A DNA stretch of 43,713 nt from Desulforhopalus sp. (GTDB lineage: Bacteria > Desulfobacterota > Desulfobulbia > Desulfobulbales > Desulfocapsaceae), in assembly GCA_024710585.1 (NCBI GenBank), contig JANJUM010000102.1, positions 1 through 43,713 on the forward strand. Reading direction: 5' to 3'. The position numbers were made by a program, and so were the translations under genes. Below, in pieces: positions 17,949-27,249 of the stretch. A model generated the notes under the pieces. It was not told where the DNA came from. It searched no databases and saw only the letters and a program-made list of their open reading frames with translations. The stretch's first letter is position 1; each line of letters begins with the position of its first letter.

Positions 17949-18210
17949 TGTTACGAGAGCGGCGACTCTCCCCTGTGCAGCCCATGCCATGACGACGCCA
18001 CACAAGTGTCGCACGACATGCCGTCCGGTTGCTGCAGCAAGCGGCAGAAGCGACGGTCATCGACTCAGCCCCTGCGACGAGTCGCTGGCGGATGAAACCG
18101 AGGAGCTGCATCCTTTCGACCACCTGAGGCAACGGCCGGACCTTGCCCCGCACCATCTGAAGCTTCAGGCCTGTCGCAAACACCGGGCGCAAGGCCGGAC
18201 ACGCGAACCC

Positions 18211-19482
18211 TTAGCGCGCCTCCACTCCCTGCGCCCGGCTGAAGTCGGTCTTCACCGTAAAATAAAGGGTGGCGAGAACGAAGAGCATGGCGAGGCCAAA
18301 AAGCAGGCGATAGGCGTCGGCGCCGCGGTTGGCGAGAAGGTCCAAGGCCTGCCCGAAGGCGAGGGGCAAGCCGACCCCCACCGGCAGGGTCAGCAGCGAA
18401 GCCAGCGAGTAGTAGGCGGTGGCATCGCCCGGACCGGCGAAGATCTTCACCGAGGGAGGATAGACCATGTTGCGGATGGCCCGCCCGAAGCCGAGCAGAT
18501 AGCTTATGACGAAGAAGCTGGCGTAGCCCGGAAAAAAGGTCAAAAGGAGCAGCACGGCCAGGGTGATGCCCTTGGAGAGATAGAGTTTTGCCTTCAACGA
18601 CAGCAGGTTCATGGTGCCGAGGAGGATATTGACGGTGATCGAGCCGGCATAGATGAAGGCGATGAAGGCCCCTGCGGCGAGATGCGCCGGGACGGCGAAA
18701 TAGCCGGTGGCGTAGTTGGCGTAGAACGACAGGGCGGTGAGGATGACGACGTTGTCGAGGTCGCCGGCGAGGTAGACGAGAAAGGGGCGGTTGGCGACCA
18801 CGGTGGAGAACATACCCCGCAGATGGGTGAAAAAGGGCGGCCGGGCGGCGGCTGTCGCCGGCCCCTCGTCGAATTCCCTGGTGGCGTAGAAGAACAGCGA
18901 GCCAAGGATGAACACCCCGCCGGTGGCCATGAACACCCAGGCCGAGGACTTGAGGGAAAAGGCAAAGGTCTCGACCACCTCGAGAATGAAGAAGCTGGAG
19001 ACGATCTTGCCGACGTTCTGGGCGAGCATCATATAGCCAAAACCCGGCACGATGCGCCGCTCGCTGAGGATGCGCGTCACATAGTCGAGCCATACCGGGA
19101 TGGCCAGGCCGAGGCAGAGGGAGAAGAGGAGATAGGAGGCGAAAAACAGCGGCAGGACCAGCTGCGGGTCGCCTACCGCGTGGAGCAGCAGGCCAAAGAG
19201 AAGCACGGCCAGGCCGGAGAGGATATGGAGGACGGTCACCAGGTGCTTTTTTCGCTGATAGCGACAGCTGATATAGGTGGCGAAGAGCGGCGCCACCGAA
19301 ATGCCCATGATGAACAGCGAGGGGACGATGCCTATGGCCAGGCTCGACGCGCCGAGACTGCTGAGAAAAAGTTGCAGAAAGGTCGACTCCATGACCACCG
19401 GAAAGCCGAGGCCCCAGAAAAATTCCACCGCGGCCACACCGCCGACATTCCTGGAATAATACGTATCCTTGCTGCTGACCAT
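18211..19482 (-). CDS. MFS transporter
   Basis: A 423-residue inner-membrane protein with about twelve hydrophobic helices in two halves, split by a hydrophilic loop near residues 205-225 (REFDEGPATAAARPPFFTHLRGMF). It fits the major facilitator superfamily with a short cytoplasmic N-terminus. The usual loop between helices 2 and 3 is represented by ISCRYQRKKHLVT. The substrate cannot be inferred. It is transcribed alone, with a predicted promoter at 19536-19565 and a long non-coding gap before the next minus-strand gene. It diverges from the sigma-54 activator, so the two might be co-regulated; no shared operator is obvious. Confidence 0.85.
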   Translation of the reverse strand: MVSSKDTYYSRNVGGVAAVEFFWGLGFPVVMESTFLQLFLSSLGASSLAIGIVPSLFIMGISVAPLFATYISCRYQRKKHLVTVLHILSGLAVLLFGLLLHAVGDPQLVLPLFFASYLLFSLCLGLAIPVWLDYVTRILSERRIVPGFGYMMLAQNVGKIVSSFFILEVVETFAFSLKSSAWVFMATGGVFILGSLFFYATREFDEGPATAAARPPFFTHLRGMFSTVVANRPFLVYLAGDLDNVVILTALSFYANYATGYFAVPAHLAAGAFIAFIYAGSITVNILLGTMNLLSLKAKLYLSKGITLAVLLLLTFFPGYASFFVISYLLGFGRAIRNMVYPPSVKIFAGPGDATAYYSLASLLTLPVGVGLPLAFGQALDLLANRGADAYRLLFGLAMLFVLATLYFTVKTDFSRAQGVEAR

Positions 19483-19535
19483 GGCCTGTCCACCCTCCCC
19501 CCGCGGCTCGACCGCATGACTCCGTGGAGTTCCCG

Positions 19536-19565
19536 AATATACTCAAAAGCGGTCGCTTCCCGCAA
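19536..19565 (-). promoter_or_regulatory. Predicted sigma-70 promoter for the MFS gene
   Basis: On the minus strand, TTGCGG (19565-19560) and TATATT (19541-19536) are 18 bases apart. This gives a start site near 19529 and a leader of about 47 bases. Apart from this site and the opposing promoter at 19808, the 415-base gap 19483-19897 shows nothing recognisable. Confidence 0.4.
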
Positions 19566-19807
19566 ACCATTCGCAGCCTGGCCCGGAACGCTGCCGCCAC
19601 AGCGGCCGGAAGGGCGGCGGGGTAAGGGTCGCTGGCGCCGCTTTCCGCCGGCGCGGTCGGCAGGAGGCGGGTGCCCCCACCACGACCTGGAAAGAGGGGC
19701 GACTGGTTCGGCCAGGCTCTGCCGGACCGGCCTGCGGCGGCACAACGGGCAGAAGAGCCCTCGGGCGCGAGTCGGCACGGCGAACACGGCGAAAGTACAG
19801 CGAAGTC

Positions 19808-19836
19808 TTGCCGAAAGCGGGCAGGAGCGGTATGGT
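19808..19836 (+). promoter_or_regulatory. Predicted sigma-70 promoter for the sigma-54 activator gene
   Basis: TTGCCG (19808-19813) and TATGGT (19831-19836) are 17 bases apart, with a predicted start near 19843, about 55 bases before the ATG. Confidence 0.4.
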
Positions 19837-19897
19837 GCGAGTCGCCTTTGACTGCCCCCCGGGTGCCCCGCTTTCAACCCGTTCGCAAGGACCGCCC

Positions 19898-21331
19898 ATG
19901 ACGGAACTCACCGCACACGCCGCGGAAGACAAAAAACTGGTGATGATCGTCGACGACGAGCCGGACATGCTGGCCATGCTCCGCCTCACCCTGGAAAAAA
20001 AGTGCGGCTGCCTCGTCGTCACCGCCCCCTCCGGCCTCAAGGCCCTGGAACTGCTTGGCGAATGCTCGCCTGACGCGGTGATCACCGACATCAAGATGCC
20101 CGACCTTGACGGGCTGCAGCTGCTGCAGAGGATCCAGGCCTACGACCACACCATGTCGGTCATCGTCATGACCGGCTACGGCACCATCGACATGGCCGTG
20201 CAGGCCATCAAGGACGGGGCCTACGATTTCCTGCAGAAGCCCTTCGACAAGGACCATATCGTCCGCGTGGTGCGCAACTGCCTGGAGCGCACCACCCTGC
20301 TGCGCGCCAACCGCAACCTCAAGGACAAACTGGAACGGCTGGCGCCGCCGGCCGGCTTCGTCGGGCAGAGCAAGGCGCAGAAGCGGGTGCTCGACCTGCT
20401 GGCGCGGGTCGCCGACACCGACGCCACCGTGCTTATCCGTGGCGAGAGCGGCACCGGCAAGGAGTTGGCGGCACGGGCCCTGCACGACCTCAGCAACCGC
20501 CGCGCGCAGCGCATGATAGTCGTCAACTGCCCGGCGCTGCCCGAAAACGTTCTCGAGAGCGAGCTCTTCGGTTACAGCCGCGGCGCCTTTACCGGGGCCG
20601 CCCACGCCAAGAAGGGCCTCTTCCTCGAGGCCCATGGCTCGACCATCCTCCTCGACGAGATCGCCGACATCCCGGTGCAGGTGCAGACCAAGCTGCTGCG
20701 CGTGCTGCAGGAAAAAGAGATCCAGCCCCTCGGGCAGAACCGCACCATCAAGGTCGACGTGCGGGTGGTCGCCTCCACCAACCAGAACCTCGAGGAAAAG
20801 ATCAAGAACGGCGAGTTCCGCGCCGACCTCTTCTACCGCCTCAACGTGGTCAGCGTGGTCATGCCCAACCTGCGCGAGATGGTCGAGGACGTACCGCTCC
20901 TCGTCCATCACTTCCTCGCCCTGTTCAAGCGGGAGTACGAGCGGCCGGAGCTGGAGATCGCCCCGGAGGCCTTGCGCCTTCTCTACCGCCGCCCCTGGCC
21001 GGGTAACGTCCGCGAACTGGAGAACACCATCAAGCGGCTCGTGCTGTCGGCGGCCGGGGGGCGCATCGAGGCTGAGGATCTCGAGCCGGCCGCAGCCGCC
21101 GGGCCGTCGCTGCCGGGGGACGAGCTGTTCACCGACCTCGACGCCCTCTCCTACAACGAGGCCAAGGCAGAAGTGCTGCGGCGCTTCTCCGAGGAGTACC
21201 TCAGCAACCTCCTCGCCCGCCACCAGGGCAACGTGACCAGCGCCGCCGCGCACTGCGGCCTGGAACGCCAGGCCCTGCAGCGCATCATGCGCCGCTACGG
21301 CATCATCTCGGTGGACTTCAAGCAGCGCTGA
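19898..21331 (+). CDS. NtrC-family sigma-54-dependent response regulator
   Basis: A 477-residue enhancer-binding protein. The receiver (about 13-130) has an acidic pair in IVDDEPD, phospho-acceptor Asp64 (VITDIKMPD) and Lys in FLQKPFD. The AAA+ domain (about 150-390) has Walker A GESGTGKE (182-189), the intact sigma-54-contacting GAFTGA loop (229-234) and the arginine-rich RADLFYRLNV sensor segment. A Fis-type helix-turn-helix closes the protein (GNVTSAAAHCGLERQALQRIMRRYGI). AAGG precedes ATG 19898. No kinase is adjacent, so its partner is unknown; the kinases at 1-3747, 15748-17334 and 34926-37751 are candidates. Its family role makes it a possible activator of the two sigma-54-like promoters at 3947 and 4701, but this is inference only. 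Confidence 0.95.
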   Translation: MTELTAHAAEDKKLVMIVDDEPDMLAMLRLTLEKKCGCLVVTAPSGLKALELLGECSPDAVITDIKMPDLDGLQLLQRIQAYDHTMSVIVMTGYGTIDMAVQAIKDGAYDFLQKPFDKDHIVRVVRNCLERTTLLRANRNLKDKLERLAPPAGFVGQSKAQKRVLDLLARVADTDATVLIRGESGTGKELAARALHDLSNRRAQRMIVVNCPALPENVLESELFGYSRGAFTGAAHAKKGLFLEAHGSTILLDEIADIPVQVQTKLLRVLQEKEIQPLGQNRTIKVDVRVVASTNQNLEEKIKNGEFRADLFYRLNVVSVVMPNLREMVEDVPLLVHHFLALFKREYERPELEIAPEALRLLYRRPWPGNVRELENTIKRLVLSAAGGRIEAEDLEPAAAAGPSLPGDELFTDLDALSYNEAKAEVLRRFSEEYLSNLLARHQGNVTSAAAHCGLERQALQRIMRRYGIISVDFKQR

Positions 21332-21340
21332 GGCGCCTTA

Positions 21341-22561
21341 TCACGATAGCGACGGACGCCGCCAGCGGTGCAGTCCCCAGAGCAGGGCGAGCAGGCCGCA
21401 GCCGGTGAGCACGGCGGCGCTGCCGGCCACCGCGGCGATGCCGCCCATCTGCCACAATCCTCCGCCAAGCAGCACCCCGACCATGCGCCCCACCCCGGCT
21501 ATGGCGTAAAAGCCGGCCATCATCGTCGCCCGCGCCTCGGGGAGCAGCTCGGTGCTGAGCGCGAAGCTGGCGACGATGGTGAACTCGAAGCAGAAAAACA
21601 CCAGGAAGAGCCCGGCCATGGCCAGGGGCAGGGAGCGGCCGATGAGCGGCAGGAGCAGGTAGGCGCCCATGGCCAGGCAGAGGCCGAGCACCATGGCCCG
21701 CTTGGCCCCGAGGCGGTCGACGAGCAGGATAGTGGCCGCCTCGCCGAGGAGCTCGGCAGTGCCGATGGCCATGGCCGAGAAGCCGAGGGTGGCGACGCCG
21801 GTGTTGAAGGCCTGCTCGAACCAGGCGCCGTAGACGACGAAGAGCCCGTCGTTGGCGAGGCTGACGAAAAAGCCGAAGAGGAGCATGCCGAGGGCCGGGC
21901 GGTGAGCGACCAGCCGCGGCAGGGCGGCGAACAGCGCCGGTCGCCGCCCTGCCTCCCCGCCGCCGTCGTCCCGGGCGAAGACCCGCCCCACCAGCAACCA
22001 GCCGACGAAGCCGAGCAGGGCGAGGAGCCAGAAGGCGCTGGTCATGCCGAAGCGCTCGATGACCACCCCCAGGGCGGGGATGGCGACCAGCGTTGAGCCC
22101 GCCCAGGCGGTCTCCACCAGGCCGATGACCCGGCCACGACGCTCGAAAGGCACGTGCTTGCCGATAAAGGCCTGGATGGCCGGGTCGAAGACGATCTTGC
22201 CAAGGCTGGCCACCACCAGGCCGACGGCCAGCCACCAGAAGCCGGTGGCGATGGCGCAGAGCAGCATGCCGCCGGCGAGCAGTCCCAGCCCGCCGCGCAT
22301 CATGGTGCGGTAGCCGAAGCGGTCGGCGAGCGGCCCGCTGAACAGGCCGAGCAGGGAGACGGTCTGGCAGGTGGCGAGGATCGAGGTGATGGCGGTCAGC
22401 TCCACCGCGAAGCTGCGACTGAGGGCCGGGGCGAAGGGATAGACGAAACGCCTGCCGGTATTGAGCAGCAGGCGGAAGAAGAGCACCGCGACAATCTGCG
22501 CCACCAGGGTTCCGCGACCGCCGCCTTGTTCTTGCTTCGCTTCTTCCGTCACCGTGCCCAT
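21341..22561 (-). CDS. MFS transporter
   Basis: A protein of about 406 residues with twelve hydrophobic helices. The first-half loop GPLADRFGYRTMMRGG matches the MFS motif G-x-L-a-D-r-x-G-x-k between helices 2 and 3, and a related loop VDRLGAKRAMVLG occurs in the second half. A hydrophilic linker near residues 185-200 splits the halves. The substrate is unknown. ATG 22561 has GGGGAGG directly against it, which is too close; a GTG three codons downstream at 22552 is better spaced, so the true start may be there. An upstream in-frame start would add an Arg-rich leader and is unlikely. The 3' end lies 9 bases from the convergent sigma-54 activator. The gap before the large upstream gene contains a terminator. 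Confidence 0.87.
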   Translation of the reverse strand: MGTVTEEAKQEQGGGRGTLVAQIVAVLFFRLLLNTGRRFVYPFAPALSRSFAVELTAITSILATCQTVSLLGLFSGPLADRFGYRTMMRGGLGLLAGGMLLCAIATGFWWLAVGLVVASLGKIVFDPAIQAFIGKHVPFERRGRVIGLVETAWAGSTLVAIPALGVVIERFGMTSAFWLLALLGFVGWLLVGRVFARDDGGGEAGRRPALFAALPRLVAHRPALGMLLFGFFVSLANDGLFVVYGAWFEQAFNTGVATLGFSAMAIGTAELLGEAATILLVDRLGAKRAMVLGLCLAMGAYLLLPLIGRSLPLAMAGLFLVFFCFEFTIVASFALSTELLPEARATMMAGFYAIAGVGRMVGVLLGGGLWQMGGIAAVAGSAAVLTGCGLLALLWGLHRWRRPSLS

Positions 22562-22767
22562 CCTCCCCGTGCTTTGCCACCGCCGCGCCCGACCACGATC
22601 TGCCGACCGCCGCCCTGGGGCTGACATCCCTTCACGGCGCTGTCCACGCCGCCGCCCCCTGCGCCATGGCTCGGCGCCATAATCTCTGCACCGCTACCCT
22701 TTCCCCCATACCTCCGCAGGCGCGGCGGCAATGTCCCCCGCCACCATGCTGCCGCCCGGTTATACAG

Positions 22768-22790
22768 AAAAAGGGCCTTGCCGGCAAGCC
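22768..22790 (-). terminator. Intrinsic terminator of the 1340-residue protein gene
   Basis: Reading the minus strand just after the stop, the palindrome CTTGCCGGCAAG (with GGCC beyond it) is followed by five T residues. It separates the large gene from the MFS gene downstream. The stem is short, so strength is uncertain. Confidence 0.5.
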
Positions 22791-22793
22791 TCC

Positions 22794-25700
22794 TCAGCCC
22801 CCCTGGTACTTGGCGGTGCGAACGATGTCGCCTGTGGCGGTGATCTCCAGGTAGCCGAGGCGCAAGAGGAGCAGGGTGCCGGGGAAGATATCCTCGCCAA
22901 AGGGCTTGCGGATCTCCCACTTGGCGCGGAAGAGGCCCTGCGGCAGTTCGCGGCTGTCGCTGTCGCACTCGAGGATCATCGGCAGAAAGGTCTGCTGCTC
23001 GAACTTCTTGATGATCGTAAGTTCCCACTCGCTCCTCTGCCATGCCGCCCGCTCCAGCCACTCCGGCAGGCGCTGGGGCAGATGACGGAAGTGCAGATAG
23101 CTGCTGAGCAGGATATCGTTGCGGCCGCCCCAGCGGTCGGCGTTGTGCAGGTCGGCCACCGTCTCCGGGGAGAAGAAGAAGCCGGCGTCGTTGTCGACCA
23201 GATAAGGGTAATGGGGGGCGAAGAGATAGCGGCGCAGGCCGGGATCGAGGGGAGTCAGCCCCTGGTGCCGGCCGATCACCCGCAGGGTCTCCTCCCAGGA
23301 GCGGCTCAAGGCCGCCGGGCTGTTGCCGGGGTTCAAGGCCAGGGTGAGCAGCGACATGTCCTGGCGGGTGATGCGCCGTTCCCCCTCGATGACCTTGAGG
23401 CTGCCGGGATCCTTGATCGTCGAGAGATCCTGGGAGCGGCGAAAGCGGGGCTCGACACCACCCTCCTGGAAATAGGCGAGCAGGGCGAAGGACTCGCGCA
23501 CCCGATCGTCGCGGTAGAAGTCGAGCAGCGGGTCGGCGGCGGTGTAACGGTGGCCGTCGGCCGCGCCATGGGCGATGAGGATGGGGGCGACGCGGCGATG
23601 CAGCCGCTCGAGGTACCAGGCGTCATACCGCGAGTCGCCGCCAAGGCCGGAGGCGAGCCGCTGGCGACGCGAGGGCTCGAGCAGGGGCAGCAGGCGGGCG
23701 ACGACATTGCCGATGCCAAGCACCGCTCCGGCCTCCTTGAGGCTCTCGGCGCGCTGCCCGCCGGGGACGCGCAGGCGGTCGAGGGCCGCGGTCTGCGCGG
23801 CGATGGTCGTGGCGAGCACTTCCTCCACTTCCGCTTCGCCGGCAATATCACGCATCGGGGCAAGCATCAGCTTGCCCACCGGGCGCTCGGCGGCAAAGAG
23901 GAGGGCGACGCGCCACAGGTCCTCCCCCAGGGGGCTCGGCCGCCCCTCGCCAAGGCGCTGGCCCATCATGAGGAGCAGCGACAGCTTGTTGAAGACGAGG
24001 CCGTAATCGGCCCCGGCCGCCGAGAGGTTACGGCCGGTGGCGAAGTCACGGGAGAGCTCGCCCTGCAGCCGGCGGCGCAGGCTCTCCTCCACCACCCGAT
24101 CGGGGAGGATGGCCAGAGCCTTGACCACCTCGGCGAGGTCGACGAAGAGCGGGGGGTGGCTGGCGCCGGCGGCCGGCACGGCGGCGAGAGGCGGCAGAGC
24201 CTGGAGCAGTTTTTCCAGGCGCGCCGCCACCACCCGGCGAGCGTCGTCTTCCAGCAAACCGTAGCGCAGCAGCGCCGCCAAGGCGCGGGCGCGCAAGTCC
24301 TTCCGCCCCTCGAGATCCAGGTGGGCAAGCCGCGAGACGGCCTCCGGACTCTCCCCGGCGAGCTGCGCCAGACGCATGGCGGCGGCAAGGCGCAGCTCCG
24401 GCGATGCGGCTCGCTCGCGCCAGCCGGCGAGCAGCGTCGCCCCCTGCTCGCCGCCCATGGCGGCGGCAACGGTCGACGCCAGCTCCTGGGCCCGCTCGGT
24501 GGACAGCGCCAGGTCGCCGCGACTGCCATAGGCGGCAAGCAGGGTTGCAAATTCAGCCGGCCCGAGAAAGTCGACCCCGTCCCAGAGCAGGCCGCCGTTG
24601 AGGCCGCCCCGCCCGACCCGGGCCAGGGTTTCGGCAACGCTCGGCTCCGTCGCCACGCTCGGCGAAGACTGCCGCCCGGCGAGCAGGGCGAAGTCGTCTC
24701 CCGCCCCGCTGCCCTCGAAGAGCCGCCGCAGGGCCAGACGATAAGCGGGTTCGTCGTCGTCGCTGCGCGGCCCCAGCCCCCGTGCGCGCACCTGGCCATG
24801 GAGCTCGCGGCGCAGGGAGCTGCCGCCGGCCACCGCCTCGGCCTCGAGGGCCGCCAGCAGGTCGCGGACCTCATCGGCGCGGGACACCGCCAGGCAATCC
24901 TGGCGCAGTCTGTCCACCACTCTGAGCCAGTCAACCTCCTCGCCCGGTTGCGGCAGAAAAAAGACCCCCGGCTGGCTCGGCGAGCGGAAGAGATAGCCGA
25001 GCAGCTTCTCGTCGAGGACCGTGCGCTCCCGGCACTCGTTGCCGCCAGTCCCGTAGTGGGGGGCGTCGTCATCCCGTTCCGCCCTTGCCAGCAGGGTGAG
25101 GAAATCGCCATGGCTCTCGAGGAGGGCGACGGGCACGGTGTTGTCGCCATCGACCTGAACATGGCCGCCCTTGCCGCCTCCGGCCGCCACCAGGCTGCCG
25201 ACGAGGTCGTCGTAGGTGGCCAAAAACGGCGGCTGGCGCCATTGCGGCATGATCTCGTTCTCCCAGTACTGCAAATCTGCGAGGTAGTGGTCGATGAGCA
25301 CCTTGCGCAACTTGCGGTCGATGGTGACGAAATTGCTGAAGAGGTTGGTGCGGTCGATCTTGCCGGGGTCGATGCCGGGGTTGCAGCTCGGCACCTTGCT
25401 GCGCTGGAATTCGTTGGCAATGCGCTGCGTCCTGATGGCGTCGAGGTCATAGAGCTGGTCGGCAAGGAGGGCGGAGCTGCCGCCGTAGCTCATTTTCAGG
25501 GGATGGTCGCTGGTGCCGACGATGCGCCCCGCCGCTGCCCCTCCCGGGCCGGCAGTGCCGGCGGCAAGCAGACCCTCGAGCGGTGTGCCGCCTACCAGCT
25601 CCGGGTAATAGCGGGCGACGAAGTCCTCGAGGGGGAAGATCTCCCCCGACTGGTAGGGCACCACCGAGTCCGGGCCGATGCGGGTGGTCTCGATGATCAA

Positions 25701-26816
25701 CCCCTGGCGGTTGTCGAGGATTTTCGCGCTTGGCGCGCCTGGCCCGATATAGCCCTGCATGTGGCCGATGAAGTCGCCCCTGGTGGTCTGCAGCATGCCG
25801 CGGTTGGTGCCGAGCGGCAATTCCGGATAGAGCGATTGCAGGTAGGATAGCACCTCCTTGGTGCCGCCCTCACAGTCGTTCTGCCGGTGGAAGAGGCCGT
25901 CGAGGAGCATGCCGCTGCCGTTTTCCGGGTAATACTTGTTGTCCGAATAGCGCTGCAGCAGCATCACCAGCCAGTAGGCGTCGAGCTGCGCCGGCATGCC
26001 CTGGGCCACTTCCGCCAGGCGCTGGCGATAGCGGGTCATGGCCTCGTCGAGGGTGAAAGCGGGACGCTGCCCGAGCGGCAGCAGCGAGCGCACCAGATGA
26101 TAATATTCGGCGGAGAGGATGAACTCGGCGAAGCCCATGTCGAGGCGACCGTCCATGATATCGGCGCGCAGGCGACCAAGGAACGCATCCTCCCCGGCCA
26201 GCGGTGACGGCGCGCCGGGCTCGAGGGGCACGGCGTCCTGGAAGACGTTGCTCAGCAGCACCTCCTCGGCGTCGTCGGCCACCTCCTGCAGCAGGCTCCT
26301 GTCCGGCTTGGCGGGGATGGTCGAACCGGACAGGGCTGGCGGCAGGAGGCGCGGCGTCGGGCCATCCTGGAGCAGCGAGCGGTACCCGGCCTTGACCGTC
26401 AGCAGCGGGGGCGCCACCTCGCCCTGGTCCGCCCGCGACCCGGCGCCGACAGCGGCGGCGAGAGCGCGGCGACCGGCGAGGCGATAGGGGTCGGCGTCTA
26501 CCGCCGCTGGCGGGACGACACCGCGCGATGACGCCGGGGCGGCCTCTGCCACTTCCTCGGTGCCCGGGCGGGGTCCCGACCCGTCCGCCAGCGGACCTTC
26601 CGCCCTCTGCCAGACCTCGCCGACGAAGGGGAAGAAATAGTTGCCGGGCGGCAGCAGGGCGGTGATGACGATAAGGAGATGGAGGACCGCGGTGAGCGTC
26701 ACCGCGGCGACCCAGTCGCGCAGGCTGAGAAGCGATGTATGCAGGGGGCGGCGATCGATATCCATGGCGACGGTGTCGGTAGGCGGCGAACAGTTTGACG
26801 ACATTCCCCTGACCAT
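22794..26816 (-). CDS. Large membrane-anchored protein with possible transglutaminase-like core, function unknown
   Basis: A 1340-residue protein that I do not recognise. One membrane helix (about 35-55, WVAAVTLTAVLHLLIVITALL) follows a short basic N-terminus, which would leave nearly all of the protein in the periplasm. A Pro/Ala-rich linker (about 75-200) leads to a segment with a possible papain/transglutaminase-type triad: Cys315 in NDCEGGTKEV, His352 in IGHMQGY, and Asp368 or Glu376 in the strand that follows. The middle (about 600-1000) is Leu/Ala/Arg-rich and helical, possibly HEAT-like. The C-terminus (about 1100-1340) has mixed strands and many aromatic residues. ATG 26816 has GGGAG five bases upstream; earlier and later ATGs are less well placed. 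It is monocistronic with its own terminator. Protein cross-linking, peptidase activity or envelope processing are only possibilities. Confidence 0.75.
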   Translation of the reverse strand: MVRGMSSNCSPPTDTVAMDIDRRPLHTSLLSLRDWVAAVTLTAVLHLLIVITALLPPGNYFFPFVGEVWQRAEGPLADGSGPRPGTEEVAEAAPASSRGVVPPAAVDADPYRLAGRRALAAAVGAGSRADQGEVAPPLLTVKAGYRSLLQDGPTPRLLPPALSGSTIPAKPDRSLLQEVADDAEEVLLSNVFQDAVPLEPGAPSPLAGEDAFLGRLRADIMDGRLDMGFAEFILSAEYYHLVRSLLPLGQRPAFTLDEAMTRYRQRLAEVAQGMPAQLDAYWLVMLLQRYSDNKYYPENGSGMLLDGLFHRQNDCEGGTKEVLSYLQSLYPELPLGTNRGMLQTTRGDFIGHMQGYIGPGAPSAKILDNRQGLIIETTRIGPDSVVPYQSGEIFPLEDFVARYYPELVGGTPLEGLLAAGTAGPGGAAAGRIVGTSDHPLKMSYGGSSALLADQLYDLDAIRTQRIANEFQRSKVPSCNPGIDPGKIDRTNLFSNFVTIDRKLRKVLIDHYLADLQYWENEIMPQWRQPPFLATYDDLVGSLVAAGGGKGGHVQVDGDNTVPVALLESHGDFLTLLARAERDDDAPHYGTGGNECRERTVLDEKLLGYLFRSPSQPGVFFLPQPGEEVDWLRVVDRLRQDCLAVSRADEVRDLLAALEAEAVAGGSSLRRELHGQVRARGLGPRSDDDEPAYRLALRRLFEGSGAGDDFALLAGRQSSPSVATEPSVAETLARVGRGGLNGGLLWDGVDFLGPAEFATLLAAYGSRGDLALSTERAQELASTVAAAMGGEQGATLLAGWRERAASPELRLAAAMRLAQLAGESPEAVSRLAHLDLEGRKDLRARALAALLRYGLLEDDARRVVAARLEKLLQALPPLAAVPAAGASHPPLFVDLAEVVKALAILPDRVVEESLRRRLQGELSRDFATGRNLSAAGADYGLVFNKLSLLLMMGQRLGEGRPSPLGEDLWRVALLFAAERPVGKLMLAPMRDIAGEAEVEEVLATTIAAQTAALDRLRVPGGQRAESLKEAGAVLGIGNVVARLLPLLEPSRRQRLASGLGGDSRYDAWYLERLHRRVAPILIAHGAADGHRYTAADPLLDFYRDDRVRESFALLAYFQEGGVEPRFRRSQDLSTIKDPGSLKVIEGERRITRQDMSLLTLALNPGNSPAALSRSWEETLRVIGRHQGLTPLDPGLRRYLFAPHYPYLVDNDAGFFFSPETVADLHNADRWGGRNDILLSSYLHFRHLPQRLPEWLERAAWQRSEWELTIIKKFEQQTFLPMILECDSDSRELPQGLFRAKWEIRKPFGEDIFPGTLLLLRLGYLEITATGDIVRTAKYQGG

Positions 26817-27249
26817 AACCACTCCCGGGTCATTTTGCAGGGGGAGAGCAAGCCTTGCCAGGGAAAAGCCGGCCAGCGTCATGGCCCGGCACGAAGCGCT
26901 CTTTCCTATCCCATTTCTGCACCACGACGTCCCGAGGTGTCGCCAGCGATGCCGGCCCAGCTGCGGACGACGTTCACCGCCGCGACCACCCCCCGAGAGC
27001 GGGGCATGCCACCCGCCAGAAGAGGGAACGAGCGGCCATCGAGGGGAAAAACCGTCCCCGGCAAGGCCATATTCATACTATCTAGCTGTTTTTACGTCAT
27101 TATAATTATTTTGCCTTCTTCCCGCCGCCAACGCAAAAAGCTGTTGCTTCAACCCCGGGAAAGTTGTATTCATCGCGAAAATTCACACCCTACCTGCGGC
27201 GTTCTGCCAACCCTCTCCCCCCACTCCCCTTACCTGACAGGAACAAGCC
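26817..27249. other. 433-base divergent intergenic region
   Basis: This gap lies between the large membrane protein (minus) and the SET-domain gene (plus). An AT-rich island at about 27068-27112 contains TATAAT (27101-27106), the best -10 match for the plus strand, but no convincing -35 lies 16-18 bases upstream. I see no gene, tRNA or clear repeat. Confidence 0.5.

Noticed and set aside
18157-18168. Perfect palindrome CTGAAGCTTCAG after the MFS gene as a terminator
   Set aside because: The stem is short and no T-run follows on the minus strand, so I do not call it a terminator.
17938-18192. 84-codon minus-strand frame in the palindrome-rich gap
   Set aside because: It begins at TTG with no ribosome-binding site and the product has no recognisable domain; the palindromes are a better explanation of the region.
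22731-25850. 1039-codon plus-strand frame, and similar long antisense frames at 31146-33620, 35442-37784, 15670-17370, 5358-7562 and 9123-11381
   Set aside because: All are mirror frames of recognisable genes, rich in Ala, Gly, Arg, His and Asp, without motifs.
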